From assembly GCA_010279815.1 (NCBI GenBank), contig QEOQ01000694.1, positions 1,030,309-1,094,308 of the forward strand: 64,000 nt of DNA, given 5' to 3'. Positions 28,148-38,784 of the stretch are shown here, in pieces. Positions within the stretch are counted from its first letter, which is position 1; each line of letters begins with the position of its first letter. The notes below the pieces were generated by a model, which saw only the letters and a program-made list of their open reading frames with translations, ran no database searches and had not been told where the DNA came from. This DNA is from Brachionus plicatilis. Lineage: Eukaryota; Rotifera; Eurotatoria; Ploima; Brachionidae. Position numbers and translations under genes: made by a program.

Positions 28148-28430
28148 CCGAAAAATTTTTGATACTGAGTAAATTCTTAAAACTATAAAAAGAAATAATT
28201 TTTTAGAAATTTTAAAAATCGTTTAGATGACCAATTTACACCATCTTTTTAAAGGATTTTGATAATTTTTTAATCAAATGATCTCAAAATTTGTCAAAAA
28301 ATTGGGTTTTTTCGTGATGCTATTTTTTTCGGAAAAAAACGAGTTTAAATAGTAAAAATTCTTCAAGATTTTATCAAATTTACTTTTTTTATTATTTCCA
28401 AGAATTTACTCAGTATCAGAAATGTTCCAC
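28148..28430. mobile_element. small terminal-inverted-repeat element (MITE)
   Basis: The left arm contains GATACTGAGTAAATTCTT (from about 28162) and the right arm the exact reverse complement, ending near 28423. Imperfect similarity extends several bases further out on both sides. The interior of about 240 bp is non-coding. Exact ends and the target duplication are not clear, so I cannot name a superfamily. Confidence 0.5.
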
Positions 28431-28893
28431 TAATTACATTTTAATTCGAATTATTTTCATTGTGATCTTCTGTCACTATCTAAACAAATTTTAAAAATTG
28501 AACATCGTCTTTTTACTTAAAATAAATTTTCTTTTTATTAAATCTTATACCTAAATACCTTATTAATTAATTTTATTATGAAAAATCAAATTATTTGACC
28601 AACCACTACCCTTTTTTACTACAATATCTATTACCTTTAAATAATTATTGATGAATTACATGAAATTAGTAGTAAATATATGTATAATTTTAAAATGCGT
28701 TCATCTAAATTAAATTTATCTTTTATTTTACCGTAACCTCGTGCTACCGATTCTAAGAGTAAAGCCCAAATCCAACCTTTTTTCTTTTAGATTTCATTTT
28801 CTTTTTCTTTTTCTATTACACAGTTTCTATGTTATAAGAATTAAAATTTAATTAGCTAGAAAATACCCTGAATATGGGATATTTTTAAAAAAC

Positions 28894-29720
28894 AAAGCTC
28901 AAATTTAGCTTTCACTCTAACAAAAAAATTGTTTTTACTATCATAAAAAAAATATATTAAAAATAAAAGAAAATATAAAAAATTTAAAAGCTCAAGTTCT
29001 GAAGGACCAAAACATGCCTTGTGAATTGTAGCAACTGATACATCCTCTAGCCCACAACTTAAAGTTGAGACGGACTTTTAATATAATATAATATCAATAT
29101 AATTTAATATAATATATAATATAATTTAATATAATATCTCAAATTCATCATTTTCTGAATTTTACAGATTTATTGAAGAGTTTTGCAGAATCAGTATATT
29201 GGTGGCACAAAGGATTATCAGTTGTTTCAAATTACAGGGCATATCTTGGTCCTTCAGAACTTAAGATTTGGAATTTTTAGTATTTTCTTTTTGCTTTTAG
29301 TACTTAATTACATAATGTCATAAAAATAGTGAAACAAGTCCAAAGAAAAAGGTAAGAAAAAAGGTTCCATGTGATGAAAATGGAAAAATTATCAGATGGA
29401 TCAAAAATAAACATTTTTTCTTTATTATTCATAAATTTAAATCAAATTACAGCATCAAATTTAATTGATTTCTTAATAAACTTTTTAAAATATTACATTT
29501 AATTACTGTTAGGTAGAGTTTAAACTCAAATTTCAAAAAAAAAATTTCAAATTTTACCTTTAATCTTACATATAATTCTGTTAAAGTTTAGTTCAAAAGT
29601 AGAAAAAAGCCTAAATTTGACTTATTTCTTATTTCGTATTTCGAAATTAACTCTACAACTTTTTTTATTTTTAATTTTTAGACAATTTTTTTGTTAGAGT
29701 GAAAGTTAAATTTGAGCTTT
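28894..29720. mobile_element. inverted-repeat element hosting a Mutator-type MITE
   Basis: Arms of about 40 bp at 28894-28933 and 29682-29720 are reverse complements with one or two mismatches. They share AAAGCTCAAATTTA, CTTTCACTCTAAC and an A7 run. No ORF lies between them. A second element (28950-29317) sits inside with its own 9-bp duplication, so this one is the older insertion. I could not see a clear target duplication for the outer arms. Confidence 0.5.
28950..29317. mobile_element. Mutator-type MITE, copy 1
   Basis: It is flanked by the 9-bp duplication TCATAAAAA (28941-28949 and 29318-29326). It contains the palindromic family core: left AAGTTCTGAAGGACCAAAAC, right the reverse complement TTGGTCCTTCAGAACTTA. 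The right end matches the family terminus (GTAC...CATAATG). The left terminus is eroded. An AATAT-type microsatellite at about 29085-29138 fills the centre. A 9-bp duplication is typical of the Mutator/MULE superfamily. Confidence 0.65.
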
Positions 29721-29726
29721 ATTTAG

Positions 29727-30859
29727 CCTTGATTTGAATCATCCTCCTAATAATTTTTTAAAGTCTATTTTAAGAGCTTAATTTGAGTTGCATTGGGTAG
29801 AATTGTTGATAAATAGAACCAACGTTTTCTATGCTTAATTTTAACAAGAAAATTTAATAATTTAAAAATTAAAAATAAAATCTTACTCTCGCTACTTGTT
29901 CACAAAAACTCAAAGGAATTTAAACTTAATTAACAAATTTATAAAACTATCTATTTTACTCAAAACTTAGGAAGGATTAAGCCTCCTTTCCAACGGGCCA
30001 TGGTTTTTCTAAAATTATTTTTGAAATAAATAAATAATATATGCCATTTGCCATGCGACTGTTAGGGTTTAGAGTGAGTCATAAAATTTTTCGTTTTTTT
30101 AATAGTTTTTAACTTTGTGTCTAATTTTTGAAATGTATACTTGCTCTATGATCTTTGATTATCTATCAGCAAGCAAATACGATTTCTCAAAAAAATAGTT
30201 AGCTTTAAAAATTCTGCATTTAATTTTAAATTCAAAAATTTTGTTTCTTTAAATTTACTTAAAAGCAGATCTGAGTCTGAGTATGATAAAATCATATGAA
30301 ACTGTAACCAAATTTTTCATGGCCAAAAAAAAATTAAATGGACAATTTTTTAATGACTTTCTTCCCTAAAATTCAAATTTTCATAATAAACATTTTAGCA
30401 TTGATTAACAAAATAAATTTTATCTATTCAGAATTTAAAGTAATTGTTTTGTTTCTATAGTTTAGACTGGATTTACTTCATAGCGACATTCAAGTCGCTA
30501 ATGAAAAAATTTATTTTTCAAAAAATCAGAATTTGTTTAGAGATAAAGTGGTAATAGATAGATGAAAAAAGAACTGAAAAAAGAAACGTCAAACTAATAG
30601 CAATACCTAACTTTTACTCAGCTCTATACAAATGCCAATCACCTAAATTTACCTGTTATATAAACTCACATTGCTATACTTTTATATTATGAAACATAAT
30701 GTAAAATTAAATTTTTAATTATTAATCTAATTTTTCAATTATAAAAACTACTCATATTTAATAGAATTTTCTAAGTTAAATTGTTAATAAGTTTTTTGAC
30801 AAGCTTTGCTTGTTACCTTTATGTTTTTAAAAAAATCTATCAGAGACTTATCATTTAAG
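29727..30859. other. upstream region of MPPED-A
   Basis: No gene is recognised. It includes a small perfect hairpin near 30481-30500 (AGCGAC...GTCGCT). The promoter of the plus-strand gene starting at 30860 must lie here, but I see no clear element. Confidence 0.35.
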
Positions 30860-31820
30860 ATGAAAATAAGTGTACATGAATTTTCGAATGATCCCAACAG
30901 AGCTTTGAAATCGTTTAAATTAGACAAAAATCCTGTTCAAAAATTATCTCTAAATACTCCAATTGATCAAAAAAAAGTATTCTCCACAAATAGAAATTTT
31001 TCCAAATAATTTAGTTTAATTTAGATTCGAATCGTTTGCATTTCGGACACACATACTAATGTCTCGACAAGTATGATTCCTCGAGCCGATATTCTAATTC
31101 ACGCCGGAGATTTTTTACGCATCGGCAGCATCTCTGAATTCAATCATTTTTTGGATTTTTTAGCCAGTTTAACTCATGTCCAATATAAGATCATAATTGC
31201 AGGAAATCATGATCGCTTTTTTGATCAAAAATATTATAAAAAAGATTTTATGAAATATGTTGATCAAATATCAAAACATTGCATTTATCTGCAAGATAGG
31301 GCTATTGAACTTTTTGGTCTAAAAATATACGGGTCACCATGGCAACCAGTTCATTGTGAGAATGCTTTTCAATTGGAAAGAGGAGAACAACTTTTAGAGA
31401 AATGGAACCAAATCCCGGATGATACTGACATACTCATCACTCATGGACCTCCATTGGGTAACTTATCTATTTTTAATTCGGCTACTAGGCTTAAAATACA
31501 ATTTAGGATTTGGCGACAAAATAGGAGTTAGACATGTGGGATGTGTGGAACTTTTAAATACTGTGGTAGAAAGAGTAAAGCCTAAACTTCATGTTTTTGG
31601 CCATATACATGAAGGTAATACAAATTTTAAGTTAATAAAGGAAAAAAGTTTAATTTTCTAAGACCATGGAATTTGGACAAATGGAGAAACATGTTTCATC
31701 AATGCTTCAATTTGTAACCGTGAATACAGAGCTGTTTATGATCCGATACTGTTTGATTTCGATATACCGGAGAATAAGACGAAAAGAGATTTCATTAAAC
31801 AAAATTTAATGGAAAAATGA
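30860..31820 (+). CDS. MPPED1/MPPED2-like metallophosphoesterase (MPPED-A)
   Basis: Class III cyclic-nucleotide-phosphodiesterase-like metallophosphoesterase. Exons are 30860-30976, 31025-31457, 31507-31614 and 31663-31820 (816 nt, 271 residues, all phases consistent, GT-AG introns of 48-49 bp). Metal-site motifs in order: SDTH (D47, H49), HAGD (D68), AGNHD (N100, H101), THGPPLG and FGHIHE, then the family tail with INAS. In vertebrate MPPED2 the last histidine motif is altered to glycine (established knowledge). Here GHIH is kept, which suggests an active enzyme (inference). The start is the ATG that gives a 39-residue first exon, spliced in phase 0 to IRIVCISD just as in MPPED-B. The paralogue MPPED-B lies about 5.9 kb downstream in the opposite orientation. 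Confidence 0.9.
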
Positions 31821-32469
31821 TCTTAAAATATAAATTTAGGTTTTTAAAGATATGAAATTAAAATCTTTATTTTAAAATATAAATTTTTTTTTAGTCTTTT
31901 TTCTTTTTTAAAAAAAAATATTCCTTAAAAAAGTTTTAAATTTTTAATTTGCCTCTAATATCTTGGTTCAAAATTAAGGAGTAATCGATCATTCTTTAAA
32001 TTGACTAATTGACTGTATTTTTTAAACTATATAAATCTGATTGCTTTCTTTTAGCGAATAATTTGATGAAAATTTGTGTTTCAATTCACAAATTGATTTT
32101 ATAAGAGGACGATGCGTTGATCGAATAAATATTATAAAAATCCTTTCAAGTAAATTTTGGAAGTTGAAAAAAGACACCCTTCTTAATATTTACAAAACAT
32201 TAATTGGCTCGGTAATTGACTACAGTTTTTTTATTCCTACTTTAACGTCAAATTCCAATCTTTCTAAGATCCAAACCATACAAAAAATCTCAATTAAGTC
32301 CATCTACCACTTTCCTTTCGATACACCGTCAGATCTATTAGATAAGTTTCTTGAAGAAATAAAGTTTGACAAAACCGAAGTCCGCCTCCACAAACTGTTC
32401 GTTAAGTACATTAAAAAATGCTTTATTTTTAAAAACAAAATTATTCTTGAGCTACCCAGTCAACCCAAA

Positions 32470-32800
32470 AGTAATGAAAAATCAATGATTCTTTAAAGAA
32501 TCATTATAAAATCATTGAAAAATTAATGATTTTATAAAGAAATTTTGAGGAAAGATATTATTAAAGAAATTTTCCTTTAAAAATCATTACAAAATCATCT
32601 AAATTTTGTGCAAAAAATCATTAGAGATATTTTCCTTAGAAAATCATTATAAAATCATCAAAATTTTTAACATTTAATGAGGAAACTTTTTGCAAAAAAA
32701 TTATTGGAGAAATTTTCCTTAGAAATCATTACAAAATCATCTAAATTTTGTGCAAAAAATTATTAGAGATTTTTTTCCTTAGAAAATCATTACTTTTTCA
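32470..32800. repeat. subterminal repeat array of the TIR element
   Basis: Imperfect repeats of blocks such as CCTTAGAAATCATTACAAAA, ATCATCTAAATTTTGTGCAA and TTAGAGATATTTTCC follow one another. The pattern recurs about every 90-120 bp, and isolated AATGATT copies occur near the other end (34860-34905). Subterminal repeats of this sort are often transposase binding sites. That role is inferred. Confidence 0.6.
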
Positions 32801-33648
32801 GTATGATTCAATTTTCTGATAATTATAGAGAAAAAAAATTGTTTTAAACTTTATTTATATTTAGAAGATAAAATGATATATTATTAATTTATTTGTTTAT
32901 CTATAACTAGCTAATTTTTTTTTAGATCAATGTTGATGTTGATCCAAGATTCAATTAAATAATTTAAATTAGGTATTTTTAAAAATTCAATCTTTCTTTT
33001 TAAGTTAACTTAAAGCTGGATATGTTATTAAACAAAAGGTATTTGTTTATTTGCGAGGAACGAGCTAATTAAACAAACGTGAATGTGTATACATAATCGA
33101 TTACTGAACTATTTGAGAAAAATTATTGACGAAGTTCGTCAATAGACAATACACATGAGAAGAAGAAATCAATCTTATTTATATTAATTGATAGTAGATT
33201 TTATAACAAAATAAACTTTACTTAATTGCAAATAATAATCTTAATTTGAAAATTGCAGTTGTTATTAATATTATGCATCTTGCAATTGCTCTTTAATCAT
33301 ACACTACTTTAAACTACTTATCTTGAATATTTTAATAGTAGTTTAACGGCTTGTTACTCGCAAATATAAAGTTCTGCTTCTCTACCTAGTTTCTTTTCCA
33401 TATAGCTATCTTCGTTTAAGATTAAATTATTAACTTAATTTTTCAATTAAATTTTTGATTTAATCCTTATCCATCAAAGAAATAACAAGCAAGGTTAAAG
33501 ATTAGAATAGGTCAATTTTAACCCATGCATGAATTTTGCATTTATTGCATTTAATACATAAGAGAGCATTAATAAAATTGCTTAAACGGACGACGGAGAC
33601 GGATTAGGGTTAAAATCAAGGGGCGTGGTAAGTTCATGCAAACAATTA

Positions 33649-34121
33649 CAGTGAAAATTCGGTTTAAGAGAATAAAAAATATTTTTGTTGTCTCTAAAAC
33701 CGATTATTCTCTAAAATCGATAATGGCTGTTGACCGAAAAAGTGTCTTATCTGGGGAATAAAAAGAATGATTTTAAGTGATAATATTTTATTAAAAAAAG
33801 ACAAATTTATTATTTAAATCAAAAAAAAGCTAAAATTTCATTTTATAGGATATAGATCAAGGATTTTTGGTTCCGTTGATTTAAGGAGCAGGATGTTTTG
33901 AAGGTAAAATTAAATGACAAATTAATTTGATAAGATGAAATGGTTTAATAATTTTTTTGCCGATTTTTTTTATCACTTTCTTATTATTCCGGAAGTAAAT
34001 TTCATAATTAAAAGCCGACAAAAAATCGAGAAAAGACAAAAATCGTGTCTGTACTATTTTTCAAAATTCTCTTAAATCGATTTTCTCTTAAATAGATATC
34101 TCTTAAACCGAATATTTACTG
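33649..34121. mobile_element. Tigger/pogo-like MITE nested in the TIR element
   Basis: The termini are CAGTGAAAATTCGGTTTAAG and the reverse complement of CAGTAAATATTCGGTTTAAG, about 25 bp with two or three mismatches. They are flanked by TA (33647-33648 and 34122-34123). CAGT ends plus a TA duplication fit the pogo/Tigger group. Internal sub-repeats (TCTCTAAAATCGAT, TCTCTTAAATCGAT) repeat the terminal motif. It is non-coding. Confidence 0.8.
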
Positions 34122-35234
34122 TACATGTTTTTCATATTTTGAAAAAAAGAAAGAAATTTTAGCCAATTAAAAGAATGGGTTGTAAAAATACGTTAATTTT
34201 TACTTTGATATTATAGATTCAGATCGATATTTAATTCAGGACAAGTTTGTTTTTATTTTTTAATAAAACTAAACTAAAATCAGTAAATTAATTGGTTAAA
34301 TACACAATTATCATACTTTAATTGATTATCTAGATTTTTAGATTTTCACAAAATAGGCTTATAGCCCAAAGCACTCGATAGTTTAGCAATTTAGTCACCA
34401 TTTAACCATTATCTATTAGCGCGGGAATAGACACTTGGTATTTTAAAAAAACATTAGTATTTGAAAATAATATTTTATTATTACTCAACAATAACCTATA
34501 ATTTACTTTGAATTAATTAAATATTTTCATCTTTTTCTAAAAATTTATTTTCTATTTTTTGTTTTTTATTTTATGCAACGCCAGAATGGGCGTAAATTGA
34601 ATCAAATAAACAGAAAACTACAAGAATGAAATTAAAAAAAAGAAATTTATCCTAATTTATCTTTAAAAAGTCCCTGAATATAAATAAAAAATAAATAATA
34701 TTTTATACAAAACCCTTTATAAAATGTTCATAAAAATCTTAAAAGGTACCTTCAATAAAAAAATTGAAAAAAAATAAAAATTTTTACATGATGATTTATA
34801 GATGATTTTTTAAGATTCTTTAATGAAATCTTAATGAAATTGAGTCCAATATCTTTAAAGAATCATTACAAATTTTCCTCATGAAATCTTTAAAGAATCA
34901 TTAAATTTGGGTTGACTGGGTAATAAAAGACTATGTCAGTGCCTTTGTTAACAGCTCAAGATTATGCAGTAACAAAACACCACTCTGTGGTATCTGGAAT
35001 GAGATAAATGAATGGATGATTGAAAATGGGTTTTCTACTTAAACTCGTTTCTTTTTCTTTTTTTTTTTTAAATCATTTAAAATTAACTAAAATTTATTTA
35101 TTTACTGATTTTATTAACGAAAACTATTAAATAAAAAAAAACAGAAAAACAATGGCGAAAGGAGTTATATTACTCAGAGCCATTTAAATTTTTGAAATAA
35201 ACTTTTAAAAAAAAAAATTAAATTTTAGCGAATA

Positions 35235-35452
35235 AATTCAATATGATTTTTTGCCAATAGCTGTTCAATCAAGTCAGAAAAATATAAATTTTTGTATAAA
35301 AATTTTTAGCTTTGCTTCTTAAAAAAATTCTTAATGCTAATTAAAACTTCTAATTAAATGATGATTAATACCAAAAAAACGTAGAAAAATTATTCCTAAC
35401 ATTAAAATTGAAAATAGATTGTAAATTTTAATGTAAACATGTTTTTTTTACA
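35235..35452. other. spacer between LINE and MITE
   Basis: AT-rich sequence after the LINE target duplication. Nothing recognisable. Confidence 0.4.
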
Positions 35453-35461
35453 CTGCTAAAA

Positions 35462-35947
35462 GGCATTGTGAATTTTGGTACAAAAAACAAAAACAAAAAA
35501 TTAAAAGTGCCAAAGCTTAAGTTCTGACGGACCAAAACATGTTCTGTAAATTGTAGCAACTGATACATCCTTTGTACCACCAATATACTGATTCTGCAGA
35601 ATTCTGCAAAATTCAGAAAACTGTGAATCTTAGTACAAAAAACAAAAATAAAATATAAAAAACGCCAGAACTTTAATCTAGACCGACTAAAACATGTTTT
35701 GTAAATTGTAGCAACTGATACATCCTCTGTACCACCATTTAAAGTTGAGTTGGATTTTTAATATCCCAAATTCACAATTTTCTGAATCTTGCAGATTTAT
35801 TGCAGAGTTTTGCAGAATCAGTATATTGTTGGTACAAAGGATGTATCAGCTGCTACAATTTACAGAACATGTTTAGGTCCTTCAGAACATAAGCTTTGGC
35901 ATTTTTAGTATTTTGTTTTTGTTTTTTGTACCATAATTCACAATGCC
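35462..35947. mobile_element. Mutator-type MITE, copy 2 (best preserved)
   Basis: The termini GGCATTGTGAATT and AATTCACAATGCC are reverse complements, and the inverted similarity runs for more than 100 bp through GGTACAAAAAACAAAAAC and the CTGA-GGACC-AAACATG core. It is flanked by the perfect 9-bp duplication CTGCTAAAA (35453-35461 and 35948-35956). The left half carries a partial internal duplication of the terminal block (near 35620-35730). It is non-coding. The 9-bp duplication and long TIRs indicate a MULE-derived element. Confidence 0.85.
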
Positions 35948-36491
35948 CTGCTAAAATTCTTTTTTTTTTGTTTAATTTAATAAAATTTAGAAAAGCATAA
36001 ACCAAATATAAATTTTAATAACCTAATAAGAAGCAATATTGTAGATTTTCCAAAAAAAAGAAAGATTTTTTTCACAAAAATGTAACATAAAATTTTTTTT
36101 GTAAAATTTTACCCTATTGTACAATTTTAAAAAATTTTGATTTATTTTTTTATCCATTTTTCTTCCATTATATTTTTGTTTTTTCCGATAAAAATTTTCT
36201 TTTAAGTACATTAACATAAAATTTATTAAAAAATAGTAAAATTTTTTGTTTCTAAATAAAAATAGTGAAAGAAATCTGCTTTTTGTTGAAAAATAACTAA
36301 AAATTGCTATATTTGACTTAATGTTTGTCGTTTGTTTAAAATTTTTAGGTAAATTCCCATGATCGTATCAGCACTATTTTTAGCAAAGAAATCTGTATTC
36401 TTATAAGTTAGGTTGAAACTATTCTTAGTGATAATGGCTTACGTGAAAAAAACGTAAATAAACGTCAAAATTAATAAGAACGTGAAATTTT

Positions 36492-37071
36492 CGAAAATTT
36501 TTTTTGTTTAAAGTGAAGTTTTTTTCAAAAATGATCTTCTAGTTTAGTTAATAGTATTAAAATAAAAATAAAATATTTCAATATATTTTTTTTTACCGAG
36601 TTTAGGATTTTTTATTATAAAATTGACCATTTCTCTTGGAACAATGTCAAAATTTGGGTTTATTCCATACGGAACTAATACCATCGAAACCATGTTATAA
36701 AATTTTTTTATTTTTTTTTATAATAAACCTTGACGTCTGACTTTAAACTAAGAGTAAGCGCAAAACTTTAATTTTATTCTTAGAATAATTTCGAATTTTT
36801 TTTGCAATAAACTTAAAAATTTGTAGAGTTAAATTCGAAATTAAAAAAAATTAAAGATTAAACTTTATTCTAATTTTTGTATTTATTCTAAGAGTAAAAA
36901 TTAAATTCGATTAAAAATTAAAAATTAAAATTAAAATTGAAAATATAATTAAAAAATCCTAAACTCGGCAAAAAAAATTTATTGAAATATTTTATTTTTA
37001 TTTTAATACTATTAACTAAACTAGAAGATCATTTTTTAAAAAAACTTCACTTTAAACAAAAAAAATTTTCG
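36492..37071. repeat. long inverted repeat (foldback element)
   Basis: Arms of about 124 bp (36492-36615 and 36949-37071) are reverse complements with only a few differences. They share AAAGTGAAGTTTTTTT, ATGATCTTCTAGTTTAGTTA and CCGAGTTTAGGATTTTT. The loop of about 330 bp is AT-rich without an ORF. Near-identity implies a recent origin or gene conversion. No clean target duplication is seen. Confidence 0.7.
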
Positions 37072-37506
37072 GTTATTTAAAGAGAATTAATTTTCAATCC
37101 TTCAATGAAGTTGATAACAGATGTCCTTGTAATTTTCGATAAGTTTTCATCAGAGTTGTTTTCATCAAGTCCGGACTTTTTTTTTTCAAAAATTAAAGAA
37201 AAAATAAAGAAATGATTTTTATTGATTAAATCAATATCACATAGTTACTTGAAGAAAATTAAAATATCAACCTTAAGTAAGGTTGAACATAATTTGTTTA
37301 TATTTTTAATAAAAATCGATTCAAGTATTCTTTTTATTTTCAATAGGTCTGCATTTGAATAAATTTAAAAAAAATGTGTCATCCACTTAATTGTAGCTTA
37401 ATAATTCGAAAAATAAACGCTTATTAAAATGACCTTTTGCCTAGAAACCAAATGAAAAATTAAAAATTTTTGCATTAGTAAAATTTATTTTAATAAAAAG
37501 TCAAAA

Positions 37507-37632
37507 ATGATGAATGGAAGCGACCCTTTTGCAATTTTTATTATAGCTTCATTTTTTGCTGTTGCATTAATCGTTTCCGTAATTGCGTATATGTTTGGAA
37601 GACAAAAACAATGTTATGTACTGGGGTGCTGA
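37507..37632 (+). CDS. 41-codon single-pass transmembrane micro-ORF
   Basis: Open frame ATG ATG AAT ... TGC TGA. The peptide has a short polar N-terminus with an N-G-S sequon, a hydrophobic segment of about 20 residues (from FAIFIIASFF to VSVIAY), a basic stop-transfer patch (GRQKQ) and a tail with two cysteines (CYVLGC). It uses GC-containing codons unlike the flanking AT runs. An acceptor-like AAAAAG lies just upstream. AATAAA at 37689-37694 follows at mRNA 3'-end distance. It converges on MPPED-B, whose own AATAAA (plus 37663-37668) overlaps. No family is recognised and too short to be certain. Confidence 0.45.
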   Translation: MMNGSDPFAIFIIASFFAVALIVSVIAYMFGRQKQCYVLGC

Positions 37633-37699
37633 TTTAACAGAAGCAACAAATTACCAAAAAGTTTTATTCATAAAAAATTCATTTTGAAAATAAATAGTT

Positions 37700-38784
37700 T
37701 TAATTAGTGTTTATTTTTTCATGTCCTTCTGGTAAAGGAATATCAAATATAATCGGAGGATTTCCGGGTATGTACCTGAGATTACAGGTACTTGCATTAA
37801 TAAAAGTCGTCTGTTCATCAGTCCATACTCCTGGATCTTTTTTTTTTTCTTTTAAATATATTTAATAAAGAATATCCATAAAAAAACCTTCATGAATATG
37901 ACCAAAAATATGATATTTTGGCTTGACTCTTTGTCGAATAGTAGAGAGTAATTCACAACATCCTACATGGTAGCCACCATTTATAATATCACCAAAGCCT
38001 AAAGGTGGACCATGAGCTAAAGTTAACTCATTATAAAATATCATCAGTAATATCAATTTATTTTACTAATTAAGACGTCGCATTCGTTTGGAATTTTATT
38101 CCATTTCTTCAAAATTTCTTCTCCTCGGTTCAAATTGAAAGCCCAATTTCCGAATTTCGGTTGCCTTTAGATAAAATTGAATTAATTTGACTAAACTTTA
38201 ACTAAAAATACCATGGACTTCCGTAAATTTTAATTCCAAACAACTCAATCAAATTATCCTCTAGATATAAAAAATTTTTCAAATAGATTTTTGGATCTTG
38301 GGTAACAGTGTTTCTAAATTTTAAATTAAATATTAATATTAAATTTCGAATCGTTGAGGACAAACAGACCTATCACAATTCTTATCAAATGAAAGCTCGT
38401 GATTTCCAGCAATTAGAACAATATAAGAAAATTTAGATTGTAAATTTTCTAAGTTTTTTGAAAATTTTTCCACATCTTTTAAAGATCCATTCATAGTAAA
38501 ATCTCCAGCATGTAAAAGAATGTCGCCTGATGGTATCTCATATTTCATACGATCTATTGAATTGTGTGTATCAGATATGCATACAAATCTTACCTTTAAT
38601 TTTTTTAATTAATAACGAATAGCTTTAAAAAGATTTCTACTTTATCCGGATAAATTGGAAGGTCGAGTGGCAAATGGTTGCATGATGTTTTTTTAATTTT
38701 TCTTGAGAGAACATTCCATGCTTTTTCCGGATTGTTAGTGTTCTCATTAACTTGTATTTCTAATGCATCTGATTTAGTTGTCAT
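37700..38784 (-). CDS. MPPED1/MPPED2-like metallophosphoesterase (MPPED-B)
   Basis: Six exons on the minus strand: 38641-38784, 38370-38593, 38212-38313, 38067-38164, 37888-38016 and 37700-37836 (834 nt, 277 residues). All phases agree. Metal-site motifs: SDTH (D56, H58), HAGD (D79), AGNHE (N112, H113), THGPPLG and FGHIHE. The C-terminus contains FINASTC and NPPIIFD, as in animal MPPED proteins. The GNHD of the paralogue is GNHE here, the vertebrate form. The second intron has a weak donor, GTCTGT. The GHIH histidine, altered in vertebrate MPPED2, is kept. It shares only two intron positions with MPPED-A, so the pair is an old duplication or one copy lost introns. Confidence 0.9.

Larger units (their letters stand above)
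32455..34920. mobile_element. 2.47-kb non-autonomous TIR transposon inserted in the LINE
   Basis: The ends are perfect 15-bp inverted repeats (CCCAGTCAACCCAAA...) flanked by TA at 32453-32454 and 34921-34922. The subterminal regions also share AATGATTCTTTAAAG. The TA duplication points to a Tc1/mariner-like or related superfamily, but no transposase ORF is visible, so it is non-autonomous. It contains a younger 473-bp element at 33649-34121. Confidence 0.85.
32062..35221 (+). mobile_element. 5'-truncated LINE carrying an inserted DNA transposon
   Basis: This is the C-terminal part of a non-LTR reverse transcriptase ORF. It starts abruptly at FDENLCFNSQI and includes LLNIYKTLIGSVIDYSF, a typical LINE region. 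The frame is interrupted at 32455 and resumes at 34923 with IKDYVSAF, ending at the TAA near 35042. A 3' UTR, GAAATAAAC and poly-A follow. A perfect 13-bp duplication (TTTTAGCGAATAA) flanks it at 32049-32061 and 35222-35234. Removing the inner element and one TA copy restores the frame exactly. Net LINE length is about 690 bp. Confidence 0.9.
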
